Assembly: GCA_028705905.1 (NCBI GenBank)
Contig: JAQWCP010000007.1
Coordinates: forward strand, 1 to 20,443
Direction: 5' to 3'
DNA from: Oscillospiraceae bacterium
GTDB lineage: Bacteria; Bacillota; Clostridia; Oscillospirales; Oscillospiraceae
Length of the DNA stretch: 20,443 bases
Every line of letters starts with the position of its first letter. Position 1 is the first letter of the stretch. The position numbers were made by a program, and so were the translations under genes. The notes beneath the pieces are model-generated. The model had not been told where the DNA came from and searched no databases. It saw only the letters and a list, made by a program, of their open reading frames with translations. Shown piece by piece: positions 1 through 8,600 of this stretch.

Positions 1-2
1 AA

Positions 3-215
3 GAAGGCTTGCATTGCGGTTGGCAGACAGGCACTTCTAAAATAATCTGCCGTTTAGCTTTCAATCTGTGGAATGGGTACTGCTACGAAGAGTGTGAGGA
101 TGATCAGCCGGTTTCAGCCTATTATGTCACGGACAATATTTTCTGCTGTTCTTATGCGGAATATTTTTTTGAGGCAATCAGGCTGCGTTATCCAGAATAC
201 TGCGGCGGTGCTTAA
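3..215 (+). CDS. C-terminal part of a small DUF6075-like protein (5' end outside window)
   Basis: The reading frame is open from the left edge and ends at TAA 213-215, so this is the tail of a gene that starts upstream. A TTG at 9 lies inside the frame but has no ribosome binding site visible. The segment is rich in Cys, Tyr and Trp and carries the run LAFNLWNGY, which I associate from memory with DUF6075 proteins of clostridial mobile elements. The function of that family is unknown to me. It lies about 37 nt before the next gene's start and probably shares its transcript. The family assignment is moderate; that it is a real gene end is likely from the open frame and its context. Confidence 0.5.
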   Translation, partial: EGLHCGWQTGTSKIICRLAFNLWNGYCYEECEDDQPVSAYYVTDNIFCCSYAEYFFEAIRLRYPEYCGGA

Positions 216-252
216 TAATTGAATTTTTACAGAAAGCGAAGGAGGCTATTTC

Positions 253-1398
253 ATGCCAGAATATCAGCTTGAATTAAAACAGATTGTGGATTACCCACGA
301 TGCCGGATCTACCGGCAATTTGTACAAACCTTGATTGATGACCGGAGCATTCGCGTAAGCGGCGGCTCCGGTCTTTTTTATTTTGTCGTCCTTTGCTCCT
401 ATGCCAACTTCCGCACCTCATACCGGCGCATGGACGGCATCAGCTATACGGTCTATCCCGGTGAATGGCTCTGCTCACTGCAAGAACTGTCGAAGTGTTT
501 TCGGACTCGCTTTCAGCACCAGGCACTTGCGGTGCTCGAAGATCTACAGGATCGGCACCTCATTACCTACAGCGTGTTGGGGCATGGCCGACTGGTAAAG
601 TTCAAAATCCGCGAATGGAGCAAAAGCAATCGGGTATTGGACTACAACGCGCCGTGTCAAAAGGATACCGGCTTTTTCTTTTTCCCCGTGTCTGTCGTAG
701 CTGAGATCATTAGCTCAGGCCGTTGCTCTGAGATGGACGCCGTTTTGGATCTCTGGCTGAACACGGTATATAACGATGAACAGGTGCAAGGCTCGGAGAT
801 CGGCCCCGTTGTCTATCTCCGAAACGGGACCGGAAGCCCGCTCGTCAGCTACGCCGACCTTGCCACCCGATGGGGAGTTTCCAAAGCAACCGCCGGGCGC
901 TACCTTAAAAAATTGAACGACATGGGCTATTTGTCGGCAACTCCATTCCCCGGCACACACGGCAGCGCAATCTACCTGCAAAATTATCTCTCAACGATGT
1001 TTCAAATATCAGATGTGATGCTCGACAAGGAGGAAATCGCCATGGCGCTTAACATCAAAATCACGCTTCCGGATGAGCCGGCTGCCGCGAACACCGAACA
1101 AGATAGCGGCTCAAGTCTCGATTTTGGCGTTTCAAAATCGCACATTCAAATCATCGAGCAAAAGGTACGGAAAATCCTTGCGGTGCAAGGGATTCCGTGT
1201 GTTGAATGCCGTCAATCCAAATGTATGTTATTACTCTTATCCGACGATTGCAGGGATGAATTGCTGTTGAGGAAATCATTGGGATGTTTATCCGAAAGGC
1301 TCTTTCTGTTTACGCTTTCCTGTGGAGCGGAACGTGAGCTTTTCAGATTTGAATTGCGCCTGGTTCCCACATCGGGCCGGCAAAAGGAGGTATTGTGA
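253..1398 (+). CDS. Winged-helix DNA-binding protein of a conjugative element (381 aa)
   Basis: ATG 253 follows a strong GAAGGAGG at 238-245. Two winged-helix-like segments can be seen. One is at about residues 71-122 (CSLQELSKCF, then LEDLQDRHLITY). The other is at about residues 197-245, with the helix-turn-helix pattern YADLATRWGVSKATAGRYL followed by a short wing. The C-terminal third (about 295-381) contains several Cys residues (PCVECRQSKC) and no motif I recognise. The stop TGA overlaps the next gene by one base (TGATG), so the two are translationally coupled. By position and fold it is probably a regulator or replication/transfer accessory protein. MarR-like annotations are possible; the exact target is unknown. 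Confidence 0.75.
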   Translation: MPEYQLELKQIVDYPRCRIYRQFVQTLIDDRSIRVSGGSGLFYFVVLCSYANFRTSYRRMDGISYTVYPGEWLCSLQELSKCFRTRFQHQALAVLEDLQDRHLITYSVLGHGRLVKFKIREWSKSNRVLDYNAPCQKDTGFFFFPVSVVAEIISSGRCSEMDAVLDLWLNTVYNDEQVQGSEIGPVVYLRNGTGSPLVSYADLATRWGVSKATAGRYLKKLNDMGYLSATPFPGTHGSAIYLQNYLSTMFQISDVMLDKEEIAMALNIKITLPDEPAAANTEQDSGSSLDFGVSKSHIQIIEQKVRKILAVQGIPCVECRQSKCMLLLLSDDCRDELLLRKSLGCLSERLFLFTLSCGAERELFRFELRLVPTSGRQKEVL

Positions 1399-1940
1399 TG
1401 AAAAATATCAACACCGAACCATCCGTCACGGAAAATCCACTGTATCACGACACCTGGACGCTTCTGCGGAAATACCGAGATGTCGTTTGGAGCCTTGAAC
1501 TCTCCGTTCAACAGGTACGCAAGCGGTTTCAGCTTGAATACGGCAGCAGCATTGAGGACTTCTTGGAGTCTATCTATGTTGCCGGCATCAATTTCGCGGA
1601 TAGTTCGATTGAAGACCATGCCCGCTGCATCGAACGCAGCTATAAAATGCTCAAGCTACTTGACACGTCCGTGGAGCTGATGCGGAATAAGCACAAGTAT
1701 GGCGAAAGCTATTATTGGCTGCTCTATTACACTTACCTCTCACCGCAGCAGCTTCGCAACTCGGAAGAGATCATTGAGAAGCTGGAGCCCCACATCAGAG
1801 ACATCAGCCACCGCACCTATTACCGCAAGCGGCAGCTCGCAATCGAAGCCCTTGGATCTGTTTTGTGGGGGTATTCCTCCCAGGAAACGCTTGATGTTTT
1901 AGAACATTTTTTTCCCGAACGCGAGGATGGCACAAAATAG
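1398..1940 (+). CDS. Sigma-region-4/ArpU-like putative transcriptional regulator (180 aa)
   Basis: I place the start at ATG 1398, which overlaps the previous stop by one base and has AAAGGAGG at 1383-1390; an adjacent GTG at 1395 would add one residue. The protein is largely helical. Its C-terminal half (about 115-165: a two-helix stretch with HIRDISHRTYYRKRQLAIEA, then LGSVLWGY) resembles the helix-turn-helix of sigma-70 region 4 and phage ArpU-type regulators. It ends immediately before the first control region, so it is a good candidate for the factor that acts on the duplicated promoter element. That role is inference from position; the fold call rests on pattern only. Confidence 0.6.
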   Translation: MKNINTEPSVTENPLYHDTWTLLRKYRDVVWSLELSVQQVRKRFQLEYGSSIEDFLESIYVAGINFADSSIEDHARCIERSYKMLKLLDTSVELMRNKHKYGESYYWLLYYTYLSPQQLRNSEEIIEKLEPHIRDISHRTYYRKRQLAIEALGSVLWGYSSQETLDVLEHFFPEREDGTK

Positions 1941-2004
1941 GCAAGATAACGCATGAAATTGGCGCTGCTTTGCGATTTCGCCGTAAAAACGGATGTGTTA
2001 CAAT
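1937..2004 (+). promoter_or_regulatory. Extended -10 promoter with upstream boxes (control region A)
   Basis: The extended -10 is TGTTACAAT (hexamer TACAAT 1999-2004). A poor -35, TTTCGC, lies at 1976-1981 with a 17-bp spacer. Upstream lie ATTGGCG at 1958-1964 and a degenerate partner ATAGGCA at 1937-1943, 21 bp (two helical turns) apart. The same elements at the same distances occur at 14554-14621. A weak -35 plus phased boxes suggests activator dependence. It would transcribe the VirB2/VirB6/VirB4 block. Confidence 0.6.
1951..1983 (+). repeat. 33-nt element, copy A (pairs with 14568-14600)
   Basis: This non-coding segment matches 14568-14600 at 31 of 33 positions, centred on GCTTTGCGATTTCGCCG. 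The similarity fades but resumes around the -10 and in the start-site region (TCAAAACTrTAT). Both copies lie just after a stop codon and before a membrane-protein gene, which points to a shared regulatory site rather than a chance match. Confidence 0.8.
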
Positions 2005-2048
2005 GGTCATGCTCAAAACTGTATCCGGACTGCAAAGACTCACGAAGC

Positions 2049-2074
2049 ATCATTCAACCGAATGGTGTTTTTTT
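2049..2074 (+). terminator. Terminator-like hairpin in leader A (possible attenuator)
   Basis: ATCATTC (2049-2055) pairs with GAATGGT (2060-2066) around loop AACC, with one G-U pair, and is followed by seven T at 2068-2074. It lies about 45 nt after the -10 of control region A and about 95 nt before the first start codon. A wider arm pair, GGACTGCAA 2027-2035 with TTGCAGTCC 2082-2090, encloses it. The position between promoter and first gene suggests premature termination control. Confidence 0.5.
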
Positions 2075-2169
2075 GTTGTCATTGCAGTCCAAGGTCGTTG
2101 GCGGCGCTTGTTTTAAGGACAGGTGCCGCCGTCACTTTTCACATCAATTTCATTCAGGAGGTTTTGCGT

Positions 2170-2550
2170 TTGAAAATGAAAAAAGCACTCGAACACCCGA
2201 AGCCCAAGCCGCCGGTCAACTATGGGCGAATTCTCTACGCGGCTTTTTTGGCGCTCTCAATGGTCACCCTATTTGCCCAGCCGGCGCTGGCCGCGCCAAC
2301 AGTATGGGAAAAAGCCAATGAAATTATGAAGGACGTCTACAATCAGGTTCTATTGATTTCAACTATTGCCGCTGTTGTCACTGCGTCTGTCGCGCTTCTT
2401 CTGATGAACTTCTCACGCAGCGGCAGAACAGTGGACGAAAGCCGAGCGTGGCTCAAGCGAATTATCATTACCTGGGCCATCTTAAACTCTTTAGGTTTCA
2501 TTATGTCCTACATCGTTCCCTTCTTTTCGGACGGTCGTTGGAATGGATAA
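2170..2550 (+). CDS. VirB2/TrbC-like small membrane protein (126 aa)
   Basis: TTG 2170 is chosen because CAGGAGGT at 2155-2162 is well spaced for it; ATG 2176 is six bases further. The frame is open upstream to 1993, but that part is leader without a ribosome site. The protein has a basic N-terminus, a signal-peptide-like hydrophobic stretch ending ALAAP (about residues 20-42), then a second hydrophobic segment (about 57-78) and a third near the C-terminus (about 95-113). Size, layout and first place in a block with VirB6- and VirB4-like genes fit a VirB2/TrbC-type pilin or channel subunit. The sequence itself is too plain to prove it; Maff2-type small proteins of these elements are an alternative. 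Confidence 0.6.
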   Translation: MKMKKALEHPKPKPPVNYGRILYAAFLALSMVTLFAQPALAAPTVWEKANEIMKDVYNQVLLISTIAAVVTASVALLLMNFSRSGRTVDESRAWLKRIIITWAILNSLGFIMSYIVPFFSDGRWNG

Positions 2551-2586
2551 TGCCTTCGACCAACCCACACAGAAAGGAGAGATGAC

Positions 2587-3297
2587 ATGGGCATATTAGA
2601 CGGCATTGTTGAATGGATTGCAGAGCAAGTCATGCATGGCCTTGATCTGATAAACACATCAGTTTTGGGCGCGTTGGGCTGTGATATGAGCGTGTTTCTG
2701 CGATATTTCCCTGCAGCCGAGACCATGTATAAGATTTTTGTCGCACTTGCAATCGGGCTTATCCTGCTCAACTGGATCTGGCAGCTCTTTAAGAATTTCG
2801 GCCTTATTGCCGGTGTAGAAGCGGAAGACCCTGTAAAACTCAGCATCCGCTCGGTGATGTTCATTCTGCTGGCGTACTTTGCTGATGAGATTGTGAATAT
2901 CGTACTCACCATCGGTGGAACGCCTTATGAGTGGATTCTGACCTCGGAATTGCCCGCCCTCAATTTTGCAGACTTCAACTCCGTTGTTCTCACAATTCTC
3001 GGTGTTTGCGCAAATGGTGCAGTTGCCTTGATTGCGCTGATTCTCATTTTGATTCTCGCATGGAATTATATCAAATTGCTTTTTGAAGCGGCCGAAAGAT
3101 ATGTGCTGCTTGGAGTCCTCGTCTTCACAGCACCGGTTGCCTTTTCCATGGGCGCATCTCAAACAACAAGCAACATTTTCAAAAGCTGGTGTCGAATGTT
3201 CGGCGGACAGGTATTTCTGCTTTTAATGAATGCCTGGTGTCTTCGCCTGTTTGTCAGCATGGTGGGCGCATTTATTGCAAATCCATTGTCACTGTAA
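2587..3297 (+). CDS. VirB6/TrbL-like polytopic mating-channel protein (236 aa)
   Basis: ATG 2587 follows AAAGGAGA. About five or six membrane segments are visible (roughly 47-68, 86-110, 130-165 as a long or double span, 171-187, 203-230), with short polar loops and LGVLVFTAPVAFSM near the fourth. This arrangement matches the VirB6/TrbL-like proteins of clostridial conjugative elements (CD1112-type). These form the inner-membrane part of the type IV secretion channel. It lies 36 nt after the VirB2-like gene and 12 nt before the next gene, so one operon. It is shorter than many TrbL proteins and lacks the Gly-rich tail, which appears in the next gene. Confidence 0.75.
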   Translation: MGILDGIVEWIAEQVMHGLDLINTSVLGALGCDMSVFLRYFPAAETMYKIFVALAIGLILLNWIWQLFKNFGLIAGVEAEDPVKLSIRSVMFILLAYFADEIVNIVLTIGGTPYEWILTSELPALNFADFNSVVLTILGVCANGAVALIALILILILAWNYIKLLFEAAERYVLLGVLVFTAPVAFSMGASQTTSNIFKSWCRMFGGQVFLLLMNAWCLRLFVSMVGAFIANPLSL

Positions 3298-3309
3298 GGA
3301 GGGCTGACG

Positions 3310-4227
3310 ATGAAAAAATACAAACGAATTCTATGGCTCGCACTGCTCGTTGGCCTCTTGGTCTGCCATTGCGCCACGCCGGCCTTTGCGCTGACAGAAG
3401 CTGAGGTGCAGGAACAGGTAGACTCTGTTGGCCGAGAAGCTGTCGGCGGCAACATTTTCGTCTGGTTCCTCTGTGCCATTGCCTTTTTGAAGGTTTCTCA
3501 GAAGATCGACAGCTTTATGTCCTCGTTGGGGATCAATGTGGGACACACCGGCGGCAGTATGATGGCTGAAGCAATCATCGCCGCGCGGGGGATTTCCGCC
3601 GCACGGGGCTTTGCCGGCAGAGTAAAGGGTACGGGTGGCGCAGGGAAAAGCTCCGCCGGGCAGAGTGCCGGCTTTATGAAGGGTGGCCTTGCTGGTGTTG
3701 TAAGCCGCAACTTCACAAGTGGCGCGGTTAAAAATGCGACCAGCGGCAGTGGCGGCGGTCTTGGCGGCGCCGCATTTGCCTCGTCTGTGACAAAGGGCGG
3801 CGACATGGCAAACAGCGTTATTGGCACCGTTGCCACCGGCAGTATTGCAACAGTCGGATCTATGACCGGTGAAAAAGCAGAACAGGCACTGTTGTCCTAC
3901 ATGGGCTATGCGGCGCTTGGAGAAAGCGCCGAGGATGTCCCTTCGTTCTCCAATGTAGAGATTGGCGGCGGTCGCATTACCGGCATGGAAACTTCAGAGG
4001 AGTACCCTTCCGGCTCGGCCTTTGCCATGTACCACACCGACCAGTTTTCAGAGCCGTCCAGAGAGTATTCCACCGTAACAGCGGCGGACGGAAGCAAGTG
4101 GTATAAGCAATACGCGCAGGACACAGTAGAAAAAACACCGTATATGGCTCCGGACGGCTCGATTGCCTACAACGAAAAAATCGTTAAGAAGCTGCCCGAT
4201 CCACCGCGCAGAAAGGATAAATTCTAA
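3310..4227 (+). CDS. Signal-peptide Gly/Ala-rich membrane protein of the transfer block (TrbL-tail-like, 305 aa)
   Basis: ATG 3310 follows AAGGAGG at about 3297-3303. Residues 1-27 form a classic signal peptide ending PAFA. A membrane span follows at about 46-63 (NIFVWFLCAIAFLKV). Residues about 75-190 are a Gly/Ala/Ser-rich low-complexity stretch, with a polar C-terminal domain after that. TrbL/VirB6 proteins often end in such Gly-rich segments, so this could be the second half of a split TrbL-type protein, or a partner of the preceding one. The stop TAA overlaps the next ATG by one base (TAATG). No catalytic motif is visible. Confidence 0.6.
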   Translation: MKKYKRILWLALLVGLLVCHCATPAFALTEAEVQEQVDSVGREAVGGNIFVWFLCAIAFLKVSQKIDSFMSSLGINVGHTGGSMMAEAIIAARGISAARGFAGRVKGTGGAGKSSAGQSAGFMKGGLAGVVSRNFTSGAVKNATSGSGGGLGGAAFASSVTKGGDMANSVIGTVATGSIATVGSMTGEKAEQALLSYMGYAALGESAEDVPSFSNVEIGGGRITGMETSEEYPSGSAFAMYHTDQFSEPSREYSTVTAADGSKWYKQYAQDTVEKTPYMAPDGSIAYNEKIVKKLPDPPRRKDKF

Positions 4228-5627
4228 TGGCAGAGGAAGAAAAAAACGGCTTATCCGATGCCGTACAAAAGGGTGCATCCGCCGCCCACACCATCAGGGG
4301 CGCCGTCAAAACAGGGAAAGCCATCTCTGGCGCCGCCAAGGGCGCGGCAAATGGCGGCGTCTACGGCGCTGCGGCAGGCTTTCTCTGGGAAAACCGTAAG
4401 ACTGTCGGCAAGGTCATCATTGCATCGCTTGTTGTGCTGATCCTGCCGCTTCTCTTTATTCTCATGCTGCCATCTCTCATTTTTGGCGGTCTGACGGAGG
4501 CGTTTTCTCCAAGCAATCCAGAGGTGCCGATTCTTAATGACGGTGCTGCCATTGTGGAAAATGCAAACAGCATTTCATTTGCCATCAACGGTGCTTTAGG
4601 CGAAGGGTTGACCGATGTAACTGCGCGTATTGAGAGCGACTTTGCCAGCTCCGGCGGCGATCAAATAGAGGTTGCCAATCCCTATGAGGGGAATCTCGTC
4701 TACAACGCCAACCGTTTTGTGGCGCAATATTGTGCGGCAAAGGATCAGGATTTCGCTTCCATTTCCATTGCGGATATGGAAAGCACGCTGCGCGGCGCAA
4801 AATCTCACCTCTATTCTTATACGCGCACCAGCGAGGAGCGCGAAACGACGGTAACGACAACCACCACCGACCCCGATACCGGTGCCGTAGTGGAAACAGA
4901 AGAAACCGTGACAGAACTGTGGATGATTTACACCGTGGTCTACAATGGCGAGGCGTATTTTGAGGACACGGTGTTTGCTCTGACGGACAAACAAAAGGAG
5001 CTGGCAGATGACTACGCACAAAATTTGAGCCTGTTTCTCGGCGATGGGATGATACAAGGGCTTTTGCCATCCGAGTTTTCCGCAACTATTTCTCTGGGCG
5101 ATATCCGTTTTACCGATGGGCAGACGCCGGTTGTCTATTTTAATCAGCTGGATGAACGCTACGCAAACGAGCCCTACGGCACGGACAACATTGGCGGATA
5201 TGCTTGCGGCCCAACGGCGATGTCCATTGTGGTGTCCTCTCTGACTGATGATACGGTCGATCCGGTAGAGATGGCAGAGTGGTCGTATGACAACGGCTAC
5301 TGGTGCAGCAAAAGCGGCTCTTATCATGCGCTGATACCGGCTGCCGCCGAAGCATGGGGGCTTCCGGTCGAGGGTTGCAGCGCCTCCGAAGGACAGCGCA
5401 TAGTAGATGCCTTGAGCAACGGAAAGCTGGTGGTTGCCATTATGAGCAAGGGGCATTTTACTTCCGGTGGCCATTTCATCGTTTTGCGCGGCGTCAAGGA
5501 CGATAAAATCCTTGTCGCTGATCCGGCAAGCTATACCCGCAGCGAGAAGGAATGGGATCTATCAATCATCTGCAGCGAAGCCAGTAAATATGCGGGGGCC
5601 GGAGGTCCTTTCTGGATCATCGGCTAA
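4227..5627 (+). CDS. Membrane-anchored C39-like cysteine peptidase of the conjugation block (466 aa)
   Basis: The start is the ATG that shares a base with the previous stop. Residues 1-55 are cytoplasmic and Ala/Gly-rich, residues about 61-88 are a single membrane span, and the rest should lie outside. The C-terminal domain (about 310-466) has a papain-like triad pattern. Cys327 is in YACGPTAMS, His416 is in GGHFIVLRGV and Asp432 is in VADPAS, as in Peptidase_C39-like domains. Type IV systems of Gram-positive bacteria normally carry a wall hydrolase (lysozyme, CHAP or NlpC/P60) here. This protein takes that place, but a C39-like fold could instead cut a protein such as a pilin or a surface partner. 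A Thr-rich stretch (about 205-225) lies in the middle region. Confidence 0.75.
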   Translation: MAEEEKNGLSDAVQKGASAAHTIRGAVKTGKAISGAAKGAANGGVYGAAAGFLWENRKTVGKVIIASLVVLILPLLFILMLPSLIFGGLTEAFSPSNPEVPILNDGAAIVENANSISFAINGALGEGLTDVTARIESDFASSGGDQIEVANPYEGNLVYNANRFVAQYCAAKDQDFASISIADMESTLRGAKSHLYSYTRTSEERETTVTTTTTDPDTGAVVETEETVTELWMIYTVVYNGEAYFEDTVFALTDKQKELADDYAQNLSLFLGDGMIQGLLPSEFSATISLGDIRFTDGQTPVVYFNQLDERYANEPYGTDNIGGYACGPTAMSIVVSSLTDDTVDPVEMAEWSYDNGYWCSKSGSYHALIPAAAEAWGLPVEGCSASEGQRIVDALSNGKLVVAIMSKGHFTSGGHFIVLRGVKDDKILVADPASYTRSEKEWDLSIICSEASKYAGAGGPFWIIG

Positions 5628-5648
5628 CGCTGCGGAGGGAGGTTTTAC

Positions 5649-8600
5649 ATGAGCAAACCAAATAATGAACACGATACATACATCATCCCGCCAAACTTTA
5701 TTGAAGGCGGCACACTTTTCGGAGGACTGCTAAAAGCGCGCAATGCGATAGAGGCCGGCGCTTTGCTTCTGGCAATCGGTCTTCCAATTTTCTCCTTGGA
5801 GCTTCCGCTGACAACACGCATTATCATTCTCTGTCTGACGGCGCTGCCGCTTGGACTGCTTGCATTAGTAGGTATATCCGGCGTCAGCTTATCGGCATTC
5901 ATTTTTCTGTTCTTTAAGTATCTGAAGAACAGACGCATCGTTGGCAAGAATGATGAACAGGATTACCCTAAAGAGCGGAAAACGCGCGGTGCCAAGACTG
6001 CAAAGACGGTGCGGGACGTAAAGGCGCCAAAGGAACGGCGCAGAAAACGAGAGGATTTCCCCGCCGAGTTCGATGATATACGGGAATCTCGCCGTCCAAA
6101 GCATGGGTACCATCTGCCGAAGCAGGAAACACGCCGCCGTGTTCGCCCGGAGCGTCCGGCAAAGGAAGCTCCGCCGCCAAAGAAGTATCTGAATCCTGTG
6201 GCGGAGTACCTGCCGGTGGAGAAAATTGAAAACGGCGTTATTTACACAAGGGATCACCGCTATCTGAAAATCATTGAGGTGGTTCCCATCAATTTTCTCC
6301 TGCGCAGCGCACGGGAACAGCGCAACATTATTTATTCCTTTGTCTCCTATCTGAAAATCAGTCCGGTCAAGATGCAGTTTAAGGTCGTCACCAAGCGGGC
6401 GGACATGAGCAAGCACAAGGAGATTATCCGACAGGAGATGCGGCAGGAAACCGATGAAGGCTGCCGTATGCTGCAAGAGGATTACCTCAAGCTGATTGAT
6501 CAGCTCGGCGCGCGGGAGGCAACAACAAGGCGATTTTTCATTATCTTTGAGCATGAGCCGTGGCCGGGCAGAAGAAATGGGAATGAGGAAACAGAAGCAA
6601 TTTCTTCTTTGCAGACGGCGGCTCGCACTGCGATCAACTATCTCAAGCAATGCGGAAACGAGGTCATCCTGCCGGACAATGAGGATGAGTTTTCCGTAGA
6701 AGCCCTATACCACCTGCTCTGCCGCAATGCCAGCGCAGATATTCCGCTCGCATCGCGGGTACAGCAGGTCGTGTCCAGTTACATGGAACATGATTTGGCG
6801 TCCGAGGTCGATGCCATCCCCTGTACGGAGTTCTTTGCTCCGGAAAGCATTGACTTCACAAGCGGTCGTCACATCTGCATTGACGGACTGTACTATTCCT
6901 ATCTTTTAGTACCGTCCTCCGGCTACAAGGCGCAGGTGCCGGCCGGATGGCTCAGCTTGCTCGTCAACGCCGGCGATGGAATCGACCTGGATATGTTTTT
7001 GAGCCGCCAGCCCAAGGACCGCATGGTACAGAAGCTCGGTCAGCAGCTTCGTATCAACCGAAGCAAGATCAAGGAGACCTCCGATACCAACACCGATTTT
7101 GATGATCTGGACGGAGCCATCCGCAGCGGATATTTTCTCAAGGAGGGCTTGGGCAACAGCGAGGACTTTTATTACATGAACCTGCTCGTTACCATCACCG
7201 CCCCCAGCGCCGAGGAACTGGAATGGCGTGAAAATGAAATGAAAAAACTGCTGCTGTCGCAGGACATGGATGTGTGTACCTGCTCCTTCTGTGAGGAACA
7301 GGCTTTTTTATCCTCATTGCCGCTGGTTTCTTTGGAAAAGCATCTATATCAGAAATCCAGACGCAATGTGCTGACGACTGGCGCGGCCAGCTGTTATCCC
7401 TTCACCTCCTTTGAACTGAGCGATGACAACGGCATTCTCTTCGGCATCAACAAGTTCAACAATTCGCCGGTCATCATCGACATCTTCAATTCCAAGGCAT
7501 ATAAGAATGCCAACCTCTGTGTCTGCGGCACAAGTGGCGCAGGTAAAACGTTCCTTATCTTGCTGATGGCGCTGCGTATGCGGCGCAAGGGAATTCAAGT
7601 ATTTATGGTCGCACCGCTGAAAGGTCACGAATTTCACCGCGCCTGCGTCAATACCGGCGGCGCATTTATCTCCATCTCTCCGGCTTCTAAAAACTGCATC
7701 AATGTATTGGAGATTCGCAGGGTAGACAAATCGGTGGATGAGCTGCTTGATGGGCCGAGCATTGAGCGTTCCGAGCTTGCCGCAAAGATACAGCGATTGC
7801 ACATTTTCTTTTCCCTGCTCATCCCGGACATGACCTATGAGGAAAAACAGCTTTTAGACGACGCCCTCATCAAGACCTACGCACTCAAAGGCATCACGCA
7901 CGACAACGCCTCGCTGGAGGACCCGGATAACTACGAAAATCCCGGCAGCTACAAGGAAATGCCGGCACTGGGCGATCTCTATGGGGTGCTGAAAAAGGAG
8001 AGCGAAACCAAGCGGCTCGCCAACATTATCAACCGCCTCGTCCATGGCTCGGCCAGCACCTTCAATCAGCAGACCAATGTGGATCTGGAGAACAAGTTTA
8101 CCGTTCTTGACATCTCGGAGCTTTCCGGCGACCTGCTTACGGTGGGGATGTTTGTGGCTCTGGATTATGTCTGGGATAAAGCAAAGGCGGACCGCACCGA
8201 GGAAAAGGCAATTTTTATTGATGAGTGCTGGCAGCTCATCGGCGGCAATACCAGCGGCGTCAGCGGCGGCGGCAACAGACTTGCGGCGGAATTTGTTTTA
8301 GAAATCGCAAAAATTATAAGGGGCTACGGAGGGTCAGCAGTGTTCGCTACCCAGGATATTAACGACTTCTTTGCTTTGGACGATGGCAAGTACGGCAAAG
8401 GCATTATCAACAACTGCAAAACCAAGGTCATATTAAATTTGGAGGATGAGGAGGCGCAGCGCGTCCAGCAGATCCTCCACCTCTCCGAAGCCGAGGTCAT
8501 GGAGATCACGCATTTTGAGCGCGGCAATGGGCTCATCAGCGCAAACAACAACAATATCACGGTTGAGTTCAAGGCCAGCCAACTGGAAAAAGATCTTATC

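Noticed and set aside
1953..2030. Possible short leader peptide conserved between both control regions (MxLAxLCDFA...SKLY)
   Set aside because: Both copies stay in frame for about 25 codons. However, neither ATG has a ribosome site, both lie upstream of the predicted transcript start, and most differences are at second codon positions and change the amino acid. Shared regulatory DNA explains it better.
3600..3880. Repeat-like GGCGGC-rich stretch
   Set aside because: It is coding sequence for the Gly/Ala-rich part of the 305-aa protein; no regular unit or spacing indicates a DNA repeat or CRISPR array.
4596..5474. Long open frame on the - strand opposite the C39-like gene (292 aa)
   Set aside because: It mirrors a well-supported + strand gene with clear domains, has no ribosome site and no recognisable motif; all other genes are on the + strand.
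5889..6650. Open frame on the - strand within virB4 (253 aa)
   Set aside because: Shadow of the VirB4 coding sequence, without start signals or domain patterns.
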